DNA of 64,000 bases, taken from positions 1,178,001 to 1,242,000 of the forward strand of contig JACKDX010000001.1 in assembly GCA_020633325.1 (NCBI GenBank), in the 5' to 3' direction. The position numbers and the translations under genes are program-made. The DNA comes from Myxococcales bacterium (GTDB taxonomy: Bacteria > Myxococcota_A > Polyangia > Polyangiales > GCA-016699535). Below are positions 17,013-24,418 of this stretch, one piece after another (the first letter of the stretch is position 1; every line of letters starts with the position of its first letter). Under the pieces are notes generated by a model, which searched no databases, was not told the origin of the DNA, and saw only the letters and a program-made list of their open reading frames with translations.

Positions 17013-19535
17013 TCAAGGTTGGGTGGGGCTAGACACCCGGAAGACCTGCCGGCGACGTTTCCAAAGGAGCATGATGGCGGGCATGGTCACAACGGCCGTC
17101 AGTAGACAGGTGATCTCGCTGATTCCCATCGCCGCACCAAAGGAATTGATGGCCCGATTTGAACTCGCATGAAGCGACATATATCCAATCACGGTGGTAA
17201 GCGAGCACAACACCACAGCGCCCCCGGTTTCTTCGATGGCATAGCGGATGGCCAACAGGCGATCGGTGCCGCGCGAGGCCTCCGAAGCATAGCGCCTCAT
17301 GACATTGACGCCGTAATCCACGCCGTTGCCAAAAGTGATGGGAAACGCCACGAAGTTGAGAAAATTGAGTTTGATGCCCAAGATCGCCATGGCGCCTCCC
17401 ATCCATAGGACACCCAAGAGCAGTGCTGCAAGGGTCACAAGGCGCCGAGACCATTGAGTGAAGGCCATAAATAGCAGCATGACCGTAGCAACCAACGATG
17501 CGCCGATCGCGCGAGGACCGTCTTGCCAGATGGCCTCTAACATGTCAGCGAAAATCGGGGGCCGGCCTGCCAACGGCGGATGCTTACCTGTCGATGTCTT
17601 CACAGCTCTTGCATCTCTTGACCATGCTACGAGGTAGCGCCCATCCCAATTGGCGCGTCTGTCGGATTGCTCGACGAAGACCAGCCGACCCACCGTTCCG
17701 TTCCGTTCCTTAAAGGGTGCCACCACGTCCGACGGCAAATCATTATCCGTAAGGGCGACAAGCGTATCGGGCGGGGAAAACTGGTCGATGTCGGCCTGCT
17801 CGGAGGGAGAAAGATGCGGGCGCATCCGGGCGAGAAGCTCGCGTATCTCATTCAAGACATTGATTTTTTTTCTTTGTTCCGATGGCAACAAGTTGTTGAT
17901 GCTCCGGACCGGGCCGTAGACAGCCTTTCCGGCATCGCGGCGGGCCTCAAGCTGATTTTGAAGGTAGTTGACCTCGGCGCGGGAGGGTGCGAGCAAAATT
18001 ACGACCGTGCCCGAAGCGGTGCGCGTCATGAATTCATTGACTCGGTCATTCAACAGTTGCGTGCGGGTGCTGCCTTTGCGCACCGAGCGGAGGTTGTTGA
18101 TGTTGTACTCAAGCGGATCGCGCGAGATTGCCACTCCCACTAGCGCCGCGCTAAGAATCCCGAGGCCAATCGAAACGCTGACAATGCCTTTGGGAAATCT
18201 ATAGATAAGCGTTGCGAACAACCGCCCATAAGGCGCCTGGCGGGCGGGCCGGTTTGGCTGAGTAATCGGCCTCAGTGAATCGGTGAAACTGATTAAAGCG
18301 GGCAAAATCACCACAGAGCCCAACCAACACAGAACCATGCCCGTTGCACTGATAATGCCGAAATCTCTAAATCCTCGGAAATCGGTAAGGATCAGCGAGC
18401 CATAGGCAGCCGCCGCGGCCAAGGAAGCGGTCAGCGTGGCGGACCAAACATTGCGATGTGTATGCGCGAGCGCGATGACACGCGAGCGTCCTTTGCGACG
18501 TTCTTCAAAGTATCTCGCGAGCCATATGATGTAGGGATTGACGCCATTGCCGATGACGATGCTTCCAAGAAAGGCCGTGGAGGTATTGAGATAGTCCACC
18601 GATAGTTCGGCGACAGCAAAGGTGAGGGCTACAGGCGGGAGCAACCCGAGACCGAGAAGCGGAACGGCTCGCCAACGACGAAAAAAAACAAAAATGACAA
18701 CGAGAACTAGAATGACCGTCAACGAGGTCGCGAGTGTGAGTTCCTCGGTAATCGCGCGGTGCTCTTCAAGAGCTTCTGGGATATCGCCCGCAAGTGACAC
18801 CTTCATGTCCGGCGCATAGCTCTCCGGCTGTAGCTTCTGAAGCACTTCCGTGCTCCGCTTCATCAGTCGTTCTGAAGGCTTGGCATCTCCGCCCTCGACG
18901 TCGGTGCGAATGAAGAAGACCAGAAGGTCTTTTTTGGGATGCACGTAATATCCTTCTGGAAACTCATCGAGCACCTCGGCCTGGGCCTGCACAGTGGTCT
19001 TAACGTCCTTGATAAAGGTCTGTATTGGTGGGGGTGCTTCATCACCTAAATCCACATACAAAGGATTAGCGCTCAGCGTTTCGTATTCCAGGCGGCTTGA
19101 TAGGTCGTCTCTAATTTTTTGCAGCTCTTCGAGCGGCACATATAAATGACGGTGGGCGGTGACAAGGTCTTTGTACGCTTTCAGGTTCCAGTCGATACGA
19201 ACGATATCTTTGCCGAGGGCCTGCTTTAGTCGCGGCACAGCATCGTGTGCAAAGCGCTGCATTGCTGGCAAGTCGTGCGATTGAATCACAACGCTTAGCG
19301 TGGACAGGCCCCCGATGTTGTCGCCGATGCGATTCAGATCGCGCACGCTTGGTGTGGTATCGGGTAACAAGGCGCGCCAATGGCTATTGAGCTCAAGCTC
19401 GAGCGCAAGCGGAATGGAGCCCGCCGTGATCAACACCGCCACGATAAGAATACGAAGGGGATGCTTGATCTGAAGCCGTAACAGTTTCAGATAGATTGCT
19501 TTAAACCCTGCGTTCACGGCAGCATAACCTAACAC
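17013..19535 (-). CDS. RND/MMPL-family transporter (HpnN-like)
   Basis: 840 residues with the two-repeat RND layout. A membrane helix lies near residues 25-45, followed by a large periplasmic domain. A helix cluster of about five segments spans about 265-420 (ATSLTVILVLVVIFVFFRRW and following). A second single helix and periplasmic domain follow, then a second cluster (about 665-835). This size and form match hopanoid-associated HpnN and other MMPL-type lipid exporters. No adaptor or outer-membrane partner and no hopanoid gene is nearby. It overlaps the upstream unknown gene by 7 bases, so it is the last gene of a three-gene unit. Confidence 0.85.
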   Translation of the reverse strand: MLGYAAVNAGFKAIYLKLLRLQIKHPLRILIVAVLITAGSIPLALELELNSHWRALLPDTTPSVRDLNRIGDNIGGLSTLSVVIQSHDLPAMQRFAHDAVPRLKQALGKDIVRIDWNLKAYKDLVTAHRHLYVPLEELQKIRDDLSSRLEYETLSANPLYVDLGDEAPPPIQTFIKDVKTTVQAQAEVLDEFPEGYYVHPKKDLLVFFIRTDVEGGDAKPSERLMKRSTEVLQKLQPESYAPDMKVSLAGDIPEALEEHRAITEELTLATSLTVILVLVVIFVFFRRWRAVPLLGLGLLPPVALTFAVAELSVDYLNTSTAFLGSIVIGNGVNPYIIWLARYFEERRKGRSRVIALAHTHRNVWSATLTASLAAAAAYGSLILTDFRGFRDFGIISATGMVLCWLGSVVILPALISFTDSLRPITQPNRPARQAPYGRLFATLIYRFPKGIVSVSIGLGILSAALVGVAISRDPLEYNINNLRSVRKGSTRTQLLNDRVNEFMTRTASGTVVILLAPSRAEVNYLQNQLEARRDAGKAVYGPVRSINNLLPSEQRKKINVLNEIRELLARMRPHLSPSEQADIDQFSPPDTLVALTDNDLPSDVVAPFKERNGTVGRLVFVEQSDRRANWDGRYLVAWSRDARAVKTSTGKHPPLAGRPPIFADMLEAIWQDGPRAIGASLVATVMLLFMAFTQWSRRLVTLAALLLGVLWMGGAMAILGIKLNFLNFVAFPITFGNGVDYGVNVMRRYASEASRGTDRLLAIRYAIEETGGAVVLCSLTTVIGYMSLHASSNRAINSFGAAMGISEITCLLTAVVTMPAIMLLWKRRRQVFRVSSPTQP

Positions 19536-20062
19536 GCTGGCGCAGCATTAAACGAGAAGTTCTCGCCTAGGCCGGTGAGGACGGCATGGCGTGGCTCTAA
19601 GAGCCACAGGTCGAACGGCCGGGATGCGATTGCGCTCTGATCCGGCATCCCGCCATGCGGCGGGCGCCCGACTTTGACCGAGAGCAAGGTTTTGTAGAGA
19701 AAATGCCACGCCATGTTGTCAGTGACGATGAACTCGTGGCGGGGGGCCTCTACAACGAGACAGGGCAACGCTTCACGCCATTGCGTCGGATGCATGTGAA
19801 GTTGCCACCGGTCGCCGTGACATGAGACTGAAAGTGGTGGCCCCGCGCTTGAATACCAAGTGATGCTTAAGCGCAGTGCGGCACACATTCGGGGGAGGCT
19901 CTTGAAGAAAATGTCTGCGGCCGGCTCGTTGACACCGTCGCCAAGTGCGCTTCCTATGCATACAATCGGCAACGGTGGAAGCATCCGATGGGCAGGATAG
20001 ACTTGACGGAGCAGCTCGTCGTTATTGGGGTCATCGCTCCAAAGAGGGAGACGCGGCTTCAC
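19529..20062 (-). CDS. Protein of unknown function in the thioredoxin-RND unit
   Basis: 177 residues, no family recognised. There is no signal peptide. Visible features are SSAGPPLSVSCHGDRWQLHMHPTQ and several Trp/His residues. It overlaps the thioredoxin-rhodanese gene upstream by 4 bases and the transporter downstream by 7, so the three are surely co-translated. The name is left open. Confidence 0.7.
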   Translation of the reverse strand: MKPRLPLWSDDPNNDELLRQVYPAHRMLPPLPIVCIGSALGDGVNEPAADIFFKSLPRMCAALRLSITWYSSAGPPLSVSCHGDRWQLHMHPTQWREALPCLVVEAPRHEFIVTDNMAWHFLYKTLLSVKVGRPPHGGMPDQSAIASRPFDLWLLEPRHAVLTGLGENFSFNAAPAC

Positions 20063-20703
20063 GAACCTCGCTCGATCTCCAGGCCTTCAGCCTCCCAGCC
20101 GAGAAACCCACCGGCAAGATAAGAAACCCTTGTGCCCTGCGAGTAGAGGCGCTCAGAAAGTTCTTTGGCTTGATCGGTGCTTCGGCTGTAGAGCACTCGG
20201 GTTGGGCCGTCGGATGCCGTCATGGTATTTACCTGTTCCGCGACAGCGTCCGCCTCAAGATGGATGGCCGACGGGATATGGTATCGATGGTAGTCGCTTT
20301 TCTCGCGAATATCGATGGCGACCGCTTGGCCTTGGGCAATTAGCGTGGACAGTTCCTTTGGGGAGATCTCCGACGAATTGGTAGGCAGGACTGGCTTGAC
20401 CAGCGCCAGTAACGCGTTCTTATCGACTAGCCCGACCACCTGGTCCACCGGGTTCCCTTTGTCAAATAGTACCAACATGGGAATGGATTGAACCCTGAAC
20501 GACTGGGCTAACACGGGGCTCTTCTCAACGTCCACACGGACAATTTTGAGCTTTCCCGAGAGTTCCTGGGCAATTTCTGCCAGAATCGGCTCCAACACCT
20601 TGCACGGCTCGCACCAGTCGGCATACAGATCGACGAGCGTGGGTAGCTCCGATTGTAGTACTTCTTGCTGGAAGTTGTGTTCGTTGACGCTAAGAATCGG
20701 CAT
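20059..20703 (-). CDS. Thioredoxin-rhodanese fusion with a Ser in place of the rhodanese Cys
   Basis: 214 residues. The N-terminal thioredoxin domain (1-105) has the active site W30-C31-E32-P33-C34, a CEPC variant of CGPC, and the cis-Pro segment QSIPMLVLF. The C-terminal rhodanese domain (about 115-210) begins with the usual DIREKSDYHRYHIPSAIHLE pattern. At the catalytic loop, however, it reads VLYSRSTDQA, so S173 sits where the persulfide Cys belongs. Sulfur transfer is therefore unlikely; a binding role is possible. No signal peptide is seen. First gene of the unit ending with the RND transporter. Confidence 0.88.
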   Translation of the reverse strand: MPILSVNEHNFQQEVLQSELPTLVDLYADWCEPCKVLEPILAEIAQELSGKLKIVRVDVEKSPVLAQSFRVQSIPMLVLFDKGNPVDQVVGLVDKNALLALVKPVLPTNSSEISPKELSTLIAQGQAVAIDIREKSDYHRYHIPSAIHLEADAVAEQVNTMTASDGPTRVLYSRSTDQAKELSERLYSQGTRVSYLAGGFLGWEAEGLEIERGS

Positions 20704-20831
20704 GCCTGGCCTGTGAAACGGTTCAGCGTGTCTTAAGCGACTGAGCAGGATTTTTCAAGACAACAACGGCAAAGGTGCTGCCACAACGAAGCCAATTTGT
20801 TAGGCTCCGGTCGAACCAAAGGGAGGAAGAC

Positions 20832-21626
20832 ATGCTGAAAGGTTGTGCAGGCTGGATAAGTGCTGGGTTAATGCTCGTTTTGTCGGGCGTGCTTGCCGAG
20901 AGGGCGGAAGCGTATCCTATGTATCCCCGCCGCTATGTGAGCCGCCCATTATGGTTGCCGAAAAGCACGTTACGTTTTGACGCGGCTTTCCCGCTTCTTT
21001 CCGTTGATCGACCCGGTGGCGACCGCATCAACACGTTTTCCGCGTTGCTGGGTCTGGGATTAGGGCTGACCCCGGATTTAGAAGTTGGCGCCGTCTTCTT
21101 GCCGCTACAACTCACCGAAAAGTTCGATTATCGTAATCCGAGCCTCTACGGGTCATATCGATTGCTGAACACCGACATACTCGATATCGCTTTTCGGGCG
21201 GATGTTTCTATTCCCGCTGATGACTACCGGGAGCCCTTCAACGGTGCGGTCATGCCATTTTTGCCGTGGTTTGGCGATTTGGCGGTTGGGATACCGCTTC
21301 GTTTGCGCATCGCCGATGCACTCATGATTGACACGGGCGCTCACTTTGGCGTGGTTTTTACCGACCCCCTGGGGACACGCATTAACGTGCCGCTTAAGTT
21401 GGCTATTCAGGTCACAGACACCGTTTTCTTCGGGCCACAAACGGGGATCCAAGTGGCCAACGGGGACAATGCGACCATTCCCTTTGGACTGTTCATGGGG
21501 GCAAACTTTGGTTCGTCCAGCAAACCGTTATTGGATTTGATAGCAAGTTTTCAACTTCCGGAGGCGGACCATGGCTTTGACGAATTTGTGGTCGGGCTGG
21601 GCCTAAACATGTATCTGTTTCTTTAG
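20832..21626 (+). CDS. Outer-membrane beta-barrel-like protein, paralogue of the one at 61998
   Basis: 264 residues. The ATG at 20832 is set by GGGAGGA a few bases upstream; the frame is open for 19 more codons. A signal peptide (KGCAGWISAGLMLVLSGVLA, then ERAEAYP) is visible. The rest alternates hydrophobic and polar strands: STLRFDAAFPLL, LEVGAVFLPLQL, LKLAIQVTDTVFFGPQTGIQ, with an ending VVGLGLNMYLFL. This suggests a small outer-membrane barrel. Wording and order match the protein at 61998-62825 (for example GTLRIDGG, LEVGALVLPLRF, NVTDNVFLGARTGL). It lies 8 bases before the kinase gene. Confidence 0.75.
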   Translation: MLKGCAGWISAGLMLVLSGVLAERAEAYPMYPRRYVSRPLWLPKSTLRFDAAFPLLSVDRPGGDRINTFSALLGLGLGLTPDLEVGAVFLPLQLTEKFDYRNPSLYGSYRLLNTDILDIAFRADVSIPADDYREPFNGAVMPFLPWFGDLAVGIPLRLRIADALMIDTGAHFGVVFTDPLGTRINVPLKLAIQVTDTVFFGPQTGIQVANGDNATIPFGLFMGANFGSSSKPLLDLIASFQLPEADHGFDEFVVGLGLNMYLFL

Positions 21627-21634
21627 GTCATCCC

Positions 21635-23908
21635 GTGCTCCCAAATTCCACCTACGGCAAGACACGTATGATGTGGGCCCGTGCTGCCGAGTCCATGGTG
21701 TCAGGCGAGGGTTGGGTGCCAGCGGCCGCAGGTGTCTTACATGAACGCGCGATGCGCCATTTTGGCGATGGGATGCGGCAATATCTTGTGGTGCGTCTTG
21801 CACGGCTCGATCTGGCCGACGAGGTATTTCGTGAGGTTCAGCAACAGAGCCTTTCATGGCCCAAAGAGCGTTTTCTACAGCCGCCCGGTGCCAAGGCTCA
21901 GCTTTATGCACTTGCGCGGCAATTGGCTGACCACATGTTGGGCAAGACGGGTTCTGCTACACGCAATCGGCATAGCCTGCCATGGAAGCCGACACGAGCG
22001 GAGCTCCCCCAAAGCTATATCAAAGCCCTCACGTACTTTCGCACGGGACTAAGCCCCTCAGATGCCGAGCTGTTGGAACTCTACTTTGTCCGAGAGCTCG
22101 CGTTTGACGAGATCGCGTTTGTAGTAGCCAGACCGCTCGGCGAGATAGAGAGCGAAATGGCTCGCTTGATACCCCACGCGCAGCAGATCGCAGGCGACGC
22201 TCCTCCCAGTCGGATTCCAGGCTTAGCTGGCGCGCTGATCGAGGCCTTCGCCCTGGGGTCTCTCGAAGACCATGTAGAGATCAACGCACCCACAGAAGAA
22301 GAACGTGCACCGTTGCGCCATGGTACCCTAATCGGCGGTCGATACGCGATAGATCAGCGCATGGGCATCGGATCGTTTGGCGATGTGTACCGCGCCAACG
22401 ATACCGAGGTCGACGGCCATGTGGTGGCGCTAAAAATTCTTCACCATGCGGCCATTTCAGAGAAAGCCCGCGCGGCAGCCTTGCGCGAGCTGCGATTGAT
22501 TGCATCTGTCTTTCATCCGTCCATTGTGCTTTTCAAAGATCATGGTTGGTTCGAGGAGCGCCTGTGGTTTGTCATGCCGTGGTATCATGGCGAAACCCTC
22601 GAGGCCCGGATCGCTCGCCAACCACTTACGCGCTTTGAAGCGCGCCAGATTTTCGAACCGCTCGCCCGAGCGTTGGCTGCGATGCACGCCGTCGGCGTTC
22701 GTCATCAAGACATCAAGCCGGAAAACATTTTTCTTGCTCAGACATCGGGTTTTGGTTTGGGCATGACAAAGGACAGCGTGTTGCCCGTCCTACTAGACCT
22801 TGGGGTTGCCGCCACTGAAGCCGAGGTGTTTTTGGCGGGGACGCCGATGTATTTCGCGCCCGAAGTGGCAGCTCCCTTTGCCTCAGCACCAAACCGTGTC
22901 GAGATCACCGGGAAAGCGGATATTTTTTCTTTGGCACTCGCACTTCGCAATTCGCTTGAGCCTCAAACTCAAGAAGAGGTCGAGGGGGGTGCGGTCGAGG
23001 CTTTTGTGCAGCATCGCGTGGGCCATGTGCCCGCGTTGCCGCAGGGAAAAAAGCTTCAGTACTTACATTCCTATTTTGAACAATGGCTTGCGGTGGATCC
23101 GAATGAAAGGCCTACTGCGGAGGAATTTGCTGATCAGCTGTCGGTACTCACGCGGCCCGAAGAACGGCGCGCGCGCGCCATGCGGACACTGCGATGGCTA
23201 ATCCCCTCTGCAGCGGCAATGCTGATCGCCTTCGGAGCCGTGGTGATGGTCTTGGCAAACCAAGCCGAGATTCAGAAATATCGGGCGCAGCGTGCTCGCA
23301 CGGAGGCTGCCCAAGCCAAAGCTGGCCTTTCGGAATTGACGGCGGATATTAACGTGCTCCAGGAACAATACCAAAACAGTCGTTGGACGCGTCAGCAGCT
23401 TGCAACGAAGCTCGCTGAGACAGAAGGCGAAGTAAAAGTGGTTTCCGAGCGTTTGGATCGGGCCCAGCGACAACGAAAATCGTTACAGACGAGCCTGGAT
23501 GAAGAAGTAAAAAAGGGCGCAGAACTGAGCCAGCAGGTTTACAACACGCGACTTTCCTTGGAGCAAGAAACGGCAAAAGCCAACAGACTCCGCGCCGATT
23601 TGACAGCGGCGCAAGGCGAGGTGGCGCAGCTCTCGGGGGATTTGCAGCGCGAGCGGCAGCGGGTCGCGGATCTCGGCGGTGAGCTGTCAAAGAGTCGCTC
23701 GCTCCAGGATGCGTTGCGCGCAGAGAGCGCCCAATTACGTCGAGACGTTACCGACGAGCGTAACCGTGCTCGCGATATGGAGGCCCAACTCAAAGAGGCA
23801 CAGAAGGCGCAACGCCGTCTAGAACGCGAGGCCGCAGATCTGCGCCGACAGCTGGATCGCCAAGCAGCGCGAGGCGGCGGTGCCTCTGCCGGGGATCCCC
23901 TTCCTTAG
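21635..23908 (+). CDS. Sigma-factor-like/Ser-Thr kinase fusion with membrane anchor and coiled coil
   Basis: 757 residues in four parts. Residues 31-105 resemble ECF sigma region 2, and 125-185 resemble region 4 (LSPSDAELLELYFVRELAFDEIAF). The kinase domain spans 230-505: glycine loop GIGSFG at 244-249, K267 in VALKIL, E285, catalytic loop H357-Q-D359-IKPEN, DLG in place of DFG at 388-390, and APE at 408-410. HQD replaces HRD, so it may be active without activation-loop control. A membrane helix lies at 521-541. A long coiled coil rich in Gln/Arg/Glu occupies about 542-745. With this topology the kinase is cytoplasmic and the coiled coil periplasmic. GTG start, 8 bases after the barrel gene. 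Confidence 0.85.
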   Translation: MLPNSTYGKTRMMWARAAESMVSGEGWVPAAAGVLHERAMRHFGDGMRQYLVVRLARLDLADEVFREVQQQSLSWPKERFLQPPGAKAQLYALARQLADHMLGKTGSATRNRHSLPWKPTRAELPQSYIKALTYFRTGLSPSDAELLELYFVRELAFDEIAFVVARPLGEIESEMARLIPHAQQIAGDAPPSRIPGLAGALIEAFALGSLEDHVEINAPTEEERAPLRHGTLIGGRYAIDQRMGIGSFGDVYRANDTEVDGHVVALKILHHAAISEKARAAALRELRLIASVFHPSIVLFKDHGWFEERLWFVMPWYHGETLEARIARQPLTRFEARQIFEPLARALAAMHAVGVRHQDIKPENIFLAQTSGFGLGMTKDSVLPVLLDLGVAATEAEVFLAGTPMYFAPEVAAPFASAPNRVEITGKADIFSLALALRNSLEPQTQEEVEGGAVEAFVQHRVGHVPALPQGKKLQYLHSYFEQWLAVDPNERPTAEEFADQLSVLTRPEERRARAMRTLRWLIPSAAAMLIAFGAVVMVLANQAEIQKYRAQRARTEAAQAKAGLSELTADINVLQEQYQNSRWTRQQLATKLAETEGEVKVVSERLDRAQRQRKSLQTSLDEEVKKGAELSQQVYNTRLSLEQETAKANRLRADLTAAQGEVAQLSGDLQRERQRVADLGGELSKSRSLQDALRAESAQLRRDVTDERNRARDMEAQLKEAQKAQRRLEREAADLRRQLDRQAARGGGASAGDPLP

Positions 23909-23932
23909 CTCATTCTCTCGGCACACTGCATC

Positions 23933-24418
23933 GTGCGTGCTATTATTAGGGGAGGTCTATTTGACGTGACCAGCGGTGTTTCTCAAAGTGTGTGGGTGCT
24001 GGCCTCCCTAGTTGGGCTCGCGTCCTGCGCGAAAGGCGGCGAGGCGCCGCATGCGCCGCCGCATGTCCTGATACCGCGCGATGTGTCAGAGTATGATACC
24101 GATATGACAAACCCGGATCCGGATCCACAATGTGCCGTCGCGTGTCTCGTCGTTGGCACATGTTTAGAGGGACCCACGGCATTTCCTCCCCCGGGCCAGG
24201 AGTCTTGGCAGTGCTTGGACCTCGCGGGGGGATGCCCCGAGCAGTGCAAGATTTGGTGTCCGTATGACCGAGACAAAGATGGTCCGCATAATACCGAGGC
24301 TTGTTTCCTGAATGATACCGAGCGCAACGCATCGTACGAAGATGCATGTCGCTCATGCTGTGAGAGCCGCGGCGCGAAATGGAACGGCACAGGCCATTAC
24401 TGCGAACCCCCGTCCTAA
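23933..24418 (+). CDS. Cys-rich lipoprotein of unknown function
   Basis: 161 residues from the GTG at 23933. A hydrophobic segment ends in SLVGLASC, a lipobox. A second GTG (23966), preceded by GGGGAGG, would give a shorter signal without the two arginines, so the start is uncertain. After an acidic, Pro-rich linker the mature part has about 13 Cys, in groups such as QCAVACLVVGTC, GGCPEQCKIWC and DACRSCCES, which suggests disulfide-bonded modules outside the cytoplasm. No family recognised. It follows the kinase gene by 24 bases and meets the GGDEF-EAL gene tail-to-tail with a 4-base overlap. Confidence 0.7.
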   Translation: MRAIIRGGLFDVTSGVSQSVWVLASLVGLASCAKGGEAPHAPPHVLIPRDVSEYDTDMTNPDPDPQCAVACLVVGTCLEGPTAFPPPGQESWQCLDLAGGCPEQCKIWCPYDRDKDGPHNTEACFLNDTERNASYEDACRSCCESRGAKWNGTGHYCEPPS

